NCBI GenBank assembly: GCA_024635815.1 | Contig: JAGXIG010000057.1 | Span: 1-12,825, forward strand | Direction of reading: 5' to 3' | Origin: Salegentibacter sp. | Lineage (GTDB): Bacteria; Bacteroidota; Bacteroidia; Flavobacteriales; Flavobacteriaceae | Length of the DNA: 12,825 nucleotides | Shown: piece by piece, positions 6,089-12,825 of the stretch | Numbering within the stretch: the stretch's first letter is position 1 | How the letters are laid out: each line of letters begins with the position of its first letter | Translations under genes and position numbers: made by a program | Notes under the pieces: generated by a model | What the model saw: only the letters and a program-made list of their open reading frames with translations | The model's database searches: none | What the model was told of the DNA's origin: nothing

Positions 6089-7045
6089 TTAAAAAACCGC
6101 TTCTGCTATTTTCTGAATATTGGTACTTTTTCCCATCGAATAATAATGTAAAACAGGAACTCCGGCTTCTTTCAATTCTTTAGATTGGGTTATGGCCCAT
6201 TCAATACCAACTTTCCTTACTTCAGCATTATTTTTACAGGCTTCAACATTTTTTATTAATTCTTCAGGCAAATCTATGCTGAAAACCTGTGGCAACAATT
6301 GCAGATGCCTTTTAACGGCTATTGGTTTTATACCGGGTATTATGGGAACATTTATCCCTGCTTCCCTTGCCTTATCTACAAATTCAAAATAAGCTTTATT
6401 ATTAAAAAACATTTGTGTTACCACATAATCTGCACCGGCATCTATCTTTTCCTTAAGCCTTTTTAAGTCGGTTTGTAAAGACGGTGATTCCAGATGTTTC
6501 TCGGGATAACCGGCCACCCCTACACAAAAATCGGCGTTATTATCAGATTCAATAACTTCGTTTAAGTATTTTCCTTCTCCCAGATCTTTAATTTGTGTTA
6601 CCAATTCACTGGCAAAACAGTTTCCACCATGGGTAGGTTCAAAATAGCGTTGGTGTTTCATAGCATCCCCACGAAGTGCCATTACATTTTCTATACCCAG
6701 ATAATGACAATCTACCAGCAAGTACTCGGTTTCCTCACGGGTAAAACCACCACAAAGCACGTGCGGAATAGTGTCAACATTATATTTCTGCTTTATTGCA
6801 GCGCAAATGCCAACCGTTCCGGGTCGCATACGCGTAATCTTTCTCTCCAGTAAACCGTCCTCCTTTTTAATATATATGTGTTCTTCCCGCGAGGTAGTCA
6901 CATCTATAAACGGCGGATTAAACTCCATCAGCGGATCTATATTATTATAGAGCTCCTGAATATTCCTTCCTTTTTGTGGTGGAACAATTTCAAAAGAGAA
7001 CAATGTTTCTCCTTTAGCTTGTTTTATATGTTCTGTTACTTTCAT
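6089..7045 (-). CDS. metF: Methylenetetrahydrofolate reductase (NAD(P)H)
   Basis: Reduces 5,10-methylene-THF to 5-methyl-THF, the methyl donor used by the methionine synthase encoded just upstream; FAD-dependent, cytoplasmic. The 318-residue protein fits the bacterial single-domain TIM barrel. FSFEIVPPQKG contains the conserved catalytic Glu (E19), ALRGDA contains the flavin-contacting Asp (D127), and ADYVVTQMFFNN and PIIPGIKPI are further family signatures. No regulatory C-terminal domain (as in eukaryotes) is present. The start at 7045 puts the folate-barrel N-terminus in the normal place. It is 209 bases downstream of metH2 with no obvious promoter of its own, so it is probably part of the riboswitch-controlled transcript. 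Confidence 0.95.
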   Translation of the reverse strand: MKVTEHIKQAKGETLFSFEIVPPQKGRNIQELYNNIDPLMEFNPPFIDVTTSREEHIYIKKEDGLLERKITRMRPGTVGICAAIKQKYNVDTIPHVLCGGFTREETEYLLVDCHYLGIENVMALRGDAMKHQRYFEPTHGGNCFASELVTQIKDLGEGKYLNEVIESDNNADFCVGVAGYPEKHLESPSLQTDLKRLKEKIDAGADYVVTQMFFNNKAYFEFVDKAREAGINVPIIPGIKPIAVKRHLQLLPQVFSIDLPEELIKNVEACKNNAEVRKVGIEWAITQSKELKEAGVPVLHYYSMGKSTNIQKIAEAVF

Positions 7046-7109
7046 TTAATTTTATTGTAATCTGTAAACTGATTATTGATTAAACGCTTTTGTGCCAGTA
7101 TTGAATATC

Positions 7110-7173
7110 ACGTCACTTCTCGATACACTTTTTTATTCCGCTACACTCCATAAATAACCACTCGAAGTGACGT
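7110..7173. repeat. Inverted repeat in the metH2-metF spacer, REP-like
   Basis: Perfect 10-base arms ACGTCACTTC (7110-7119) and GAAGTGACGT (7164-7173) flank a 44-base centre that carries further TCGA-type fragments (CTCGATAC, ACTCGAAG). The sequence style resembles the dispersed intergenic inverted repeats (GTCACTTCGAG...CTCGAAGTGAC) I associate with flavobacterial genomes. In the transcript it would form a stem between metH2 and metF. I see no gene in the 7046-7254 spacer. Confidence 0.6.
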
Positions 7174-7254
7174 TAATCTCAATTACTTGCAGAATAGTAG
7201 ATATTCATTTTAATTATACATTTTACGATATACATGATACTATTTTTGTTGCTA

Positions 7255-10200
7255 TTAATCTGCGATATTGGGGTTAAGCCATTTTTCGGCTTTCTTCAAC
7301 GGAATTCCTTTTCTCTCGGCAAAATCTTTTACCTGGTCGTCTTTAATTTTTCCCAGCCCAAAATAACGCGCTTCGGGATTGGCAAAATAATAACCGCTTA
7401 CACTCGCAGCCGGCCACATCGCCAAACTTTCGGTAAGTTCTACGCCAATTCGCTCTTTTACCTTTAAAACTTCCCAAATACTTAGTTTCTCTAAATGATC
7501 TGGACAGGCCGGATAACCAGGTGCCGGGCGAATTCCCTTATAGGTTTCCTTAATTAACTCTTCGTTGCTTAAATTCTCTTCGGGAGCATATCCCCAGTCT
7601 TCACGTCTAATCTTTTTATGTAAATATTCAGCAAAAGCTTCCGCAAGACGATCGGCCAGGGCTTTTATCATTATCGAATTATAATCGTCGTGATCTTCTT
7701 CAAACTTTTTGGCTAACTCTGCAGTTCCAAAACCTGTAGTCACACAAAAACATCCTATATAATCCTGAATTCCGGTTTCCTTTGGCGCAATAAAGTCGGA
7801 AAGCGCAAAGTTTGGTTTTCCACCGTGTTTTTTTAATTGCTGACGAAGGGTTCTGAAAAGCATCGTTTTTTCTTGGGAATTCTCTTCATAAGAAACCTCA
7901 ATATCATCATCGTTAACCGTATTTGCCGGAAACAACCCGTACACTGCTTTTGCTTTTAGTAATTTTTCGTCAAGGATCCTTTTCAGTAAAACTTTAGCAT
8001 CGTGAAATAAAGAAGTTGCCTGTTCCCCTACTACTTTATCCTTTAAAATATCAGGATACCGGCCGTGCAAATCCCAGCTTCTAAAAAACGGACTCCAGTC
8101 TATAAAAGCTTCAAGTTCTTTTAAATCGAAATCATCAATCTGCTGAATCCCCGGCTTATTTGGCTTTGTGATTTGAGTAGTTTCCCAATCAATTGAATAC
8201 TTATTCTTTCTTGCTTCTTCAATAGATAAAAAGGATTTCACTTTACTCCTTTTCTTAAAATTAAGCCTGAATTTATCATATTCAGCCTTTAGATCACTCA
8301 TATATTTTATGCGCGTATCTTCCCGCAATAAATCACCAATTACGGTAACTGCACGGGATGCATCGTTTACGTGAGCAACCGCATTTTTATATTGCGGATC
8401 TATTTTTACTGCCGTATGGGCTTTTGAAGTGGTGGCGCCACCAATTAACAAAGGCACGTCAAAATTTTGCCGTTCCATCTCTTTGGCCAGATAAACCATC
8501 TCGTCTAAAGAAGGTGTGATTAAGCCACTTAACCCGATGGCATCAACTCCTTCGGCTTTGGCAGTTGCTATAATTTTTTCTGAAGGCACCATAACGCCCA
8601 GGTCAATAATTTCATAATTATTACAACTCAATACCACACTTACAATATTCTTCCCTATATCGTGAACATCACCCTTAACGGTGGCCATAAGGACTTTTCC
8701 TGCCCCTCCCGCACTCGATGGCGGAGCTTTTTTAAGCATTCTGGAAATTTTATTTACAACGCTGTCCAGATCAGAACGTATATCATCGCCGGCAAACCTA
8801 ATAACCCGGAACTCGTGCTCTTTTAGCCAGGCTGTTCTTTCTTCATTAGTTGTTTTATCCTCGGGTAACTGATGGATTAAACCATCAATTTCTACTACAA
8901 GCTTCTCCTTAAGGCATACAAAATCGGCGATATAACTTCCTATTATATACTGTTTTTTAAACTTGTAATCCTGTAAGTCCCCACTATCTAAAGCATCTCC
9001 CAAAATGGTCTCAGCTTCACTAATATTATTATAGCGATGCTTTCTGGCAAATTCCTTCATGACACCAAAAAATTCTAAATCAGCTTTTTCCCAATAATCC
9101 TCGCCTTTGGGCGGTTCCGGGGCTTTTTTTGCAGCTTCTATATAGGGTAAAAGGTAAGCTACCGCTTTCTTCATCACCCGCGCCGACTTCACTACCTGCG
9201 GCAGGAACATCTTTCCGCTTCCAAATAGATCACCAACCACGTTCATTCCTATCATTAAATGGCCTTCTATTACCTCAATAGGTTGTTCGGCTTCCTGGCG
9301 GGCCTGTTCTATATCTTCTATAATATAAGCGTCGATTCCCTTTACAAGCGCATGGGTAACCCGATCCTGCAAGGGTTTTTCCCTCCAGGAAAGATCTACT
9401 TTACTCTCTTTTTTAGAACCCACCACTGTTTCAGCAAAGTCAAGTAGGCGCTCGGTAGCATCTTCTCTCCTGTCCAGGATTACGTCTTCAACATGCTCTA
9501 AAAGATCTTTCGGGATATTGTCATAAACTTCAAGAAGCGCAGGGTTTACAATCCCGATATTCATTCCGGCCTTAATAGCGTAATACAAAAACACCGAATG
9601 CATGGCTTCCCGCACTGGATTATTTCCGCGGAAGGAAAAAGAAACATTACTCACCCCTCCACTAATACTACAATGAGGGAGGTTTTCTTTTACCCAACGC
9701 GTTGCTTCAATAAAATCTATGGCATTACGCTTATGCTCGTCCATTCCGGTTCCCACCGGAAAAATATTAAGGTCGAAAATGATATCTTCGGGCGGCAATT
9801 TTACTTTATTGACCAGAATATCATAAGAACGCTTTGCGATTTCAATTCGGCGGTCATAATTATCGGCCTGCCCCACTTCATCAAAAGCCATTACAATTAC
9901 CGCCGCACCATAACGTTTTATTTTCGTGGCGTGTTCAATAAATTCTGCTTCACCTTCTTTCAGGCTTATAGAATTTACCACGCATTTTCCCTGTACCACC
10001 TGCAAACCGGCTTCAATAATCTCCCATTTAGAGCTATCTATCATGATAGGAACACGGGCTATATCTGGTTCGGCTACAATTAGGTTAAGAAACTTCACCA
10101 TAGCCTCTTTACCTTCAATAAGGCCATCGTCCATATTGACGTCTATAATCTGGGCACCACCATCTACCTGGTCCCTGGCAACTTCCAGGGCTTCTTCAAA

Positions 10201-10398
10201 TCTCTCTTCTTTAATTAAGCGAAGAAATTTTTTAGAACCGGCCACATTGGTCCGCTCCCCTACATTTACAAAATTACTGTCGGGGGTAATTATTAGCGGC
10301 TCCAGACCCGATAATTTTAAGGGCCTCACCTCTTTTTGTTTTTTATTAGGGATGGAAAATTCCTCCTGATCTTTTTCTTTTTTCACAGTTTCTATCAT
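7255..10398 (-). CDS. metH: Methionine synthase, cobalamin-dependent, C-terminal subunit, with inserted DUF559 domain
   Basis: Carries the folate, cobalamin and reactivation modules of MetH; the homocysteine module is the separate upstream gene. Of 1047 residues: the pterin-binding domain is about 28-330 ([19 protein letters not shown]), the cobalamin cap about 340-425, and the B12 Rossmann domain about 567-700 with D577-x-H579-x-x-G582 (lower cobalt ligand H579), SGL (624-626) and GGATTS (653-658). The SAM-dependent activation domain is about 750-1047, with [12 protein letters not shown] (957-968). Between cap and B12 domain sit about 140 extra residues (427-566) that form a DUF559 nuclease-like domain, so the protein is far longer than the roughly 900 expected for this half. 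All MetH motifs are intact and the frame is uninterrupted. Its ATG overlaps the metH1 stop by 4 bases, consistent with coupled synthesis of the two halves. Confidence 0.93.
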   Translation of the reverse strand: MIETVKKEKDQEEFSIPNKKQKEVRPLKLSGLEPLIITPDSNFVNVGERTNVAGSKKFLRLIKEERFEEALEVARDQVDGGAQIIDVNMDDGLIEGKEAMVKFLNLIVAEPDIARVPIMIDSSKWEIIEAGLQVVQGKCVVNSISLKEGEAEFIEHATKIKRYGAAVIVMAFDEVGQADNYDRRIEIAKRSYDILVNKVKLPPEDIIFDLNIFPVGTGMDEHKRNAIDFIEATRWVKENLPHCSISGGVSNVSFSFRGNNPVREAMHSVFLYYAIKAGMNIGIVNPALLEVYDNIPKDLLEHVEDVILDRREDATERLLDFAETVVGSKKESKVDLSWREKPLQDRVTHALVKGIDAYIIEDIEQARQEAEQPIEVIEGHLMIGMNVVGDLFGSGKMFLPQVVKSARVMKKAVAYLLPYIEAAKKAPEPPKGEDYWEKADLEFFGVMKEFARKHRYNNISEAETILGDALDSGDLQDYKFKKQYIIGSYIADFVCLKEKLVVEIDGLIHQLPEDKTTNEERTAWLKEHEFRVIRFAGDDIRSDLDSVVNKISRMLKKAPPSSAGGAGKVLMATVKGDVHDIGKNIVSVVLSCNNYEIIDLGVMVPSEKIIATAKAEGVDAIGLSGLITPSLDEMVYLAKEMERQNFDVPLLIGGATTSKAHTAVKIDPQYKNAVAHVNDASRAVTVIGDLLREDTRIKYMSDLKAEYDKFRLNFKKRSKVKSFLSIEEARKNKYSIDWETTQITKPNKPGIQQIDDFDLKELEAFIDWSPFFRSWDLHGRYPDILKDKVVGEQATSLFHDAKVLLKRILDEKLLKAKAVYGLFPANTVNDDDIEVSYEENSQEKTMLFRTLRQQLKKHGGKPNFALSDFIAPKETGIQDYIGCFCVTTGFGTAELAKKFEEDHDDYNSIMIKALADRLAEAFAEYLHKKIRREDWGYAPEENLSNEELIKETYKGIRPAPGYPACPDHLEKLSIWEVLKVKERIGVELTESLAMWPAASVSGYYFANPEARYFGLGKIKDDQVKDFAERKGIPLKKAEKWLNPNIAD
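8701..8733 (-). repeat. End repeat of the DUF559 insert, 3' copy
   Basis: Read on the minus strand, AAAAAAGCTCCG (8733-8722) repeats the sequence at the other end of the insert with one mismatch, encoding the same KKAP. The following bases to 8701 form a GC-rich imperfect hairpin (CTCCGC/GCGGGAG) ending in GGGGC, which is the inverted counterpart of GCCCC at the other end. Such ends suggest insertion of a discrete element. Confidence 0.5.
8701..9120 (-). mobile_element. In-frame DUF559 (Vsr-like PD-(D/E)XK) insertion inside metH2
   Basis: Encodes residues 427-566 of the MetH subunit, between the cap helices (EAAKKA) and the start of the B12 domain ([14 protein letters not shown]). The inserted part has the order of a DUF559 endonuclease domain: an N-terminal helix ([20 protein letters not shown]), [10 protein letters not shown] (478-487), YIADFVC with D492, VVEIDG with E503 and D505, H509, and a C-terminal [14 protein letters not shown]. 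The putative active-site acidic residues are therefore present. Stand-alone DUF559 proteins are common in Bacteroidota. The GC-rich ends (PEPPKGE at the start, [10 protein letters not shown] at the end) look like linker and repeat sequence, not MetH. There are no intein splice residues, so the domain is probably retained in the protein. Boundaries are approximate to a few codons. Confidence 0.85.
9097..9129 (-). repeat. End repeat of the DUF559 insert, 5' copy
   Basis: AAAAAAGCCCCG (9129-9118 on the minus strand) is an 11-of-12 direct copy of the element at 8733-8722; the two are 396 bases apart, an exact multiple of three. The bases after it (CCGCCCAAAGGCG) form a small hairpin and partly match the reverse complement of the other end (GCCCC, CCGC, GGCG in the same order). 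Confidence 0.5.
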
Positions 10399-11411
10399 AA
10401 AGCGGTCGAAAACTCAGGTTTTACTATTTTTCTTGGCTCATAATCCTTGGCAATTTCAGCAATAGCTTTAATATGCTCCGGTGTTGTTCCGCAGCAACCT
10501 CCCAGGATATTTACAAGTCCTTTTTCTAAATATTCTTTGATTTGGCTCGCCATTTCTTCAGCATCCTGATCGTACTCCCCAAAGGCATTTGGTAAACCTG
10601 CGTTAGGATAAGCAGAAACCCCGGAACTTGCAAAACGGTTTAAAACTTCAAGGTGAGGAGTTAGTTCTTTAGCACCCAAAGCACAGTTAAAACCAACACT
10701 CAACAAAGGAATATGCGATACTGAAATGAGAAAAGCTTCAGCGGTTTGACCCGATAAGGTTCGTCCGGAAGCATCGGTAATTGTTCCGCTTACCATTATT
10801 GGAATATCTAACTGCAGTTCTTCTTTAAGTTCATCTATGGCAAAAAGAGCGGCTTTAGCGTTTAAAGTATCGAAAACGGTTTCTACCAGCAGGATATCCA
10901 CCCCGCCTTTTATTAGCGCTCTGGCCTGTTGTTTATATGCCACCCGTAATTCTTCAAAAGAAATTGCCCTAAAACCGGGATCATTTACATCTGGACTCAT
11001 ACTCGCGGTTTTGTTGGTTGGCCCAATAGCGCCGGCTACAAAACGAGGTTTTTCCGGATTTTCTTCAGTCATTTTCACGGCGACTTCTTTGGCAATCCTG
11101 GCCGACTCAAAATTGATTTCATCTACCAGTTCTTCCATTTTATAATCGGCCATAGCGATAGTGGTTGCAGAAAAGGTATTGGTTTCTACAATATCGGCAC
11201 CGGCTTCAAAATATTTGCGGTGAATTGTCGCGATTGCTTCAGGTTGGGTAATAGACAACAGGTCGTTATTTCCCTGCACGGAAACCGGCCAATCTGCAAA
11301 ACGTTCTCCACGGAAATCCTCTTCAGAAAATTTATAATCCTGAAGCATGGTACCCATGGCACCGTCTAAAATGAGTATTTTTTTTTGAAGTTGTTCTTCT
11401 AATTTCGACAT
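10395..11411 (-). CDS. metH: Methionine synthase homocysteine-binding subunit (MetH N-terminal half)
   Basis: A 338-residue homocysteine S-methyltransferase barrel that binds and activates homocysteine and receives the methyl group from cobalamin on the partner subunit. The zinc ligands are present: C243 in GFNCALG, and C306 and C307 in [17 protein letters not shown] (16-24), [11 protein letters not shown] (72-82) and GAIGPTNK (127-134) are further MetH homocysteine-module signatures. In E. coli this module is fused to the rest of MetH; the split into two adjacent genes is the usual flavobacterial arrangement. Its TGA overlaps the metH2 ATG by 4 bases. It lies about 55 bases downstream of a SAM-I riboswitch, so it is the first gene under SAM control. 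Confidence 0.93.
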   Translation of the reverse strand: MSKLEEQLQKKILILDGAMGTMLQDYKFSEEDFRGERFADWPVSVQGNNDLLSITQPEAIATIHRKYFEAGADIVETNTFSATTIAMADYKMEELVDEINFESARIAKEVAVKMTEENPEKPRFVAGAIGPTNKTASMSPDVNDPGFRAISFEELRVAYKQQARALIKGGVDILLVETVFDTLNAKAALFAIDELKEELQLDIPIMVSGTITDASGRTLSGQTAEAFLISVSHIPLLSVGFNCALGAKELTPHLEVLNRFASSGVSAYPNAGLPNAFGEYDQDAEEMASQIKEYLEKGLVNILGGCCGTTPEHIKAIAEIAKDYEPRKIVKPEFSTAL

Positions 11412-11465
11412 ATAATTTTATCTAAAATCACTATCAAAAAAAGAAGCGGGAAAGAATTCTTTTGA

Positions 11466-11570
11466 GTTATCTATCTGCGCCAAAAGCGAAGTAGAACGTA
11501 GCACCTTCTCCCATTACAGGAGGGTTGCCAAGGTTTCAATGGGTCTATTCCCTCAACCTTTCTTGATAAC
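11466..11570 (-). ncRNA. SAM-I (S-box) riboswitch
   Basis: On the minus strand the S-box core is readable: AAGAAAGGTTGAGGG, then ACCCATTGAAACC, TTGGCAACC and GGTGC. P1 closes between GTTATC (11570-11565) and GATAAC (11471-11466), P2 between GGTTG and CAACC with the kink-turn-side GGG/CCC pairs, and P3 as CTCC-TGTAAT-GGAG. It directly precedes metH1, the logical target: high SAM would lower methionine synthase expression. After P1 there is a 7-T run (11442-11436) but no GC-rich stem directly before it, so the off switch may act on translation or by a less obvious structure. The aptamer is certain from the core motifs; the mode of control is unresolved. Confidence 0.93.
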
Positions 11571-11598
11571 GATGTTATAATCAATGAACTTGAACCAG

Positions 11599-11628
11599 CA
11601 AATATACGGCACAGCCTTTTAAATGCAA
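11599..11628 (-). promoter_or_regulatory. Promoter of the SAM riboswitch-metH operon
   Basis: On the minus strand TTG (11628-11626) is followed after 19 bases by TATATTTG (11606-11599), matching the Bacteroidota -33 TTG and -7 TAnnTTTG elements at normal spacing. Transcription would start about 20 bases ahead of riboswitch stem P1, giving a leader of roughly 180 nt before metH1. Confidence 0.7.
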
Positions 11629-11668
11629 GGCGTCCCGGTTATTTTTATTAAAAATTTATTCTAAATGG

Positions 11669-11694
11669 TTTTTCAGAAGATATTTTCTGAAAAA
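11669..11694. terminator. AT-rich hairpin in the spacer between the small membrane protein gene and metH (weak terminator candidate)
   Basis: A perfect 10-base stem TTTTTCAGAA / TTCTGAAAAA with a 6-base loop, downstream of the gene ending at 11766 and upstream of the metH promoter. Only two G:C pairs and no T-tract after it on the minus strand, so termination is possible but not convincing. The rest of 11629-11765 is AT-rich and I see nothing else in it. Confidence 0.25.
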
Positions 11695-11765
11695 TAAAAA
11701 ATTGATCCTATAAAATTCAAAATTACTTCTAAAACAGGCTTTAATTTCCACATTTTTCTATGCTA

Positions 11766-12272
11766 TTAAAAGACCGAATTACCGAACTTTTTAATTTCAA
11801 TAGAATCAGTAGCATTTAATTCGTTTAGAAAACATTTTAGGTCTTCTTTCTTCTGTTTATTCTGAAGAATGATTTCATAATTATATTTTTCCCCTGAAAG
11901 GGTTGTAAAATAAATATGGTTTTTATTTCCGTGCAAAGTGTACTTCCAGAAACTGGCATATCCCCCATATTTAAAACCGATTTCCCTAATTTCAGAAATT
12001 AAAAAAACCTTCTTAGAATCGGCTAAAGATATTTCTACTTTAGCTTCATCAATCGTAATCTCACCAATATTTTTCGGCTTAACAAACGACTGACTTAAGG
12101 CTCCAAACATTCCTAACATAAATGCAACACTCCCCGAAACTCTAAGCCAGGTCTCTTCTACCTCAAAAACCGATGTTATAAAAGCACCACCAATTAGGAG
12201 AATAATAAAAATAATCCTTAAAAGCACCGAAGGCTTCCAGGTACTAACTATCCTGGTTTCAAAAGATATCAT
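11766..12272 (-). CDS. Small membrane protein of unknown function, two TM segments plus soluble domain
   Basis: I do not recognise a family for this 168-residue protein. Two hydrophobic segments (about 16-36, VLLRIIFIILLIGGAFITSVF, and about 44-63, RVSGSVAFMLGMFGALSQSF) form a hairpin. A soluble C-terminal domain of about 100 residues follows, with a beta-rich pattern (IGEITIDEAKVEISLAD, YTLHGNKNHIYFTTLSG, YNYEIIL) and a final amphipathic helix (KKEDLKCFLNELNA). The layout resembles membrane-anchored bacterial PH-like proteins, but this is shape only. Its ATG directly abuts the TAG of the OsmC gene with no spacer, so the two are co-transcribed and probably coupled. Confidence 0.72.
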   Translation of the reverse strand: MISFETRIVSTWKPSVLLRIIFIILLIGGAFITSVFEVEETWLRVSGSVAFMLGMFGALSQSFVKPKNIGEITIDEAKVEISLADSKKVFLISEIREIGFKYGGYASFWKYTLHGNKNHIYFTTLSGEKYNYEIILQNKQKKEDLKCFLNELNATDSIEIKKFGNSVF

Positions 12273-12695
12273 CTAATTAATAAGCTCGCCGTTTAAAGTA
12301 ATGGCATAATTGATCTCGGCCGCCTTTTCCAGCATTTTAGAAACCGAACAGTATTTTTCCATAGATAGATCTACCGCGCGTTTTGCTTTTGCTGCAGGTA
12401 CATCTCCTTTTAAAAGAAAACTAAGCTGAATTTTCTTAAAAACATTGGGCACCGCACCATCTTCCCTAAAACCTTCAACTTCAACCTGAAGATCGTCAAG
12501 TTCCAGATGTTGTTTTTTTAAGATCATTACAATATCAATGCTACTGCAACCTGCAATGGCGCGCAATAGAAGGTCCATTGGGCTGGCACCTTTTGGATCG
12601 GCATCGGTTTTATTGTCTAAATGAACAATGTCTCCACGTTCGTTTACGGTTTCAAAATGATAATCTTTATTGAGTCTTTTAAGGCTGATCTTCAT
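12273..12695 (-). CDS. OsmC family protein
   Basis: A 140-residue member of the OsmC/Ohr superfamily (YhfA-like branch), thiol proteins that reduce organic hydroperoxides in the well-studied members. The two conserved cysteines are C50 in PMDLLLRAIAGCSS, at the start of the central helix, and C116 in KYCSVSKML. The length and the N-terminal beta region (1-30) are normal for the family. Which substrate this branch acts on is not known from sequence. It is followed without a gap by a small membrane protein gene. The start at 12695 matches the family N-terminus, and a -7-like element lies 17 bases upstream. Confidence 0.88.
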   Translation of the reverse strand: MKISLKRLNKDYHFETVNERGDIVHLDNKTDADPKGASPMDLLLRAIAGCSSIDIVMILKKQHLELDDLQVEVEGFREDGAVPNVFKKIQLSFLLKGDVPAAKAKRAVDLSMEKYCSVSKMLEKAAEINYAITLNGELIN

Positions 12696-12712
12696 TATAA
12701 TCTTGTTTTAAA

Positions 12713-12720
12713 CAAATTTA
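12713..12720 (-). promoter_or_regulatory. Candidate -7 element of the osmC gene
   Basis: The minus strand reads TAAATTTG, matching TAnnTTTG, 17 bases before the OsmC ATG. No clear TTTG -33 element is seen at about 19-22 bases upstream, only a T-rich stretch. The remaining sequence to the window end (12721-12825) shows no gene start I can support. Confidence 0.4.
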
Positions 12721-12825
12721 GGCAAAGCTTACTAAAAAACCTCACAGTTCTAAAGCTTATGTCTGGGTTTACGGATTCCCGCAAATGATATTAACAAATT
12801 TTTAATAGATTTACTGAATCTATAC

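Noticed and set aside
7046..7254. Separate promoter for metF
   Set aside because: No TAnnTTTG with a TTG at proper spacing was found on the minus strand; read-through from metH2 is more likely.
8701..9120. The metH2 insert as an intein
   Set aside because: No Cys/Ser at an N-terminal splice junction, no terminal His-Asn followed by Cys/Ser/Thr, and no Hint-domain blocks; it is only a DUF559-like domain with proline/glycine-rich edges.
9598..10369. Long open frames on the plus strand opposite metH2 (up to about 160 codons)
   Set aside because: They lie wholly antisense to the well-conserved pterin domain of MetH, have no recognisable motifs and no promoter; they are shadows of the real gene.
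1..12825. CRISPR array, tRNA/rRNA gene, or defence island
   Set aside because: No regularly spaced repeats, no cloverleaf-like segments and no defence gene set; apart from the DUF559 insert the window is ordinary core metabolism.

Overview
The window looks like chromosomal core sequence from a member of the Flavobacteriaceae (Bacteroidota), probably a marine Gramella/Salegentibacter-like lineage; the genus is a guess from protein resemblance. Supporting signs are low GC, Bacteroidota -7 elements of the TAnnTTTG type, a gliding-motility ABC ATPase (gldA), a methionine synthase split into two genes, and a DUF2807/GIN lipoprotein. Nearly all genes lie on the minus strand; gldA is the exception.

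Left part (1-3100, minus strand): a tightly packed aromatic amino acid operon, transcribed right to left: prephenate dehydratase (pheA), a PLP aminotransferase, prephenate dehydrogenase (tyrA), and the first codons of what looks like the bifunctional DAHP synthase/chorismate mutase. The first three genes overlap by 1 and 4 bases. Ahead of pheA is an unannotated 25-codon leader ORF (2983-3060) with nine consecutive aromatic codons (F-Y-F-F-Y-F-Y-F-W), followed by a strong intrinsic terminator (2930-2964). This is the classic architecture of ribosome-mediated transcription attenuation sensing Phe, Tyr and possibly Trp.

Middle (3300-6070): gldA on the plus strand, convergent with and overlapping a GIN-domain lipoprotein gene. 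That gene is translationally coupled to a PagL-like acyloxyacyl hydrolase, an outer-membrane lipid A-modifying barrel.

Right part (6089-11640, minus strand): a methionine/one-carbon unit. A good promoter is followed by a SAM-I (S-box) riboswitch, then metH1 (homocysteine-binding half), metH2 (folate, cobalamin and activation half) and metF (methylenetetrahydrofolate reductase). The three proteins make methyl-THF and pass its methyl group to homocysteine, and the riboswitch senses the end product SAM. metH2 is unusually long because a complete DUF559 (Vsr-like PD-(D/E)XK nuclease) domain of about 140 residues is inserted in frame exactly between the cobalamin cap and the cobalamin-binding Rossmann domain, with repeat structure at its ends. 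A dispersed-repeat-like inverted repeat lies between metH2 and metF.

Far right (11766-12695): an OsmC-family protein and an abutting small two-TM protein of unknown function.

The most notable items are the aromatic leader-peptide attenuator and the nuclease domain lodged inside methionine synthase.
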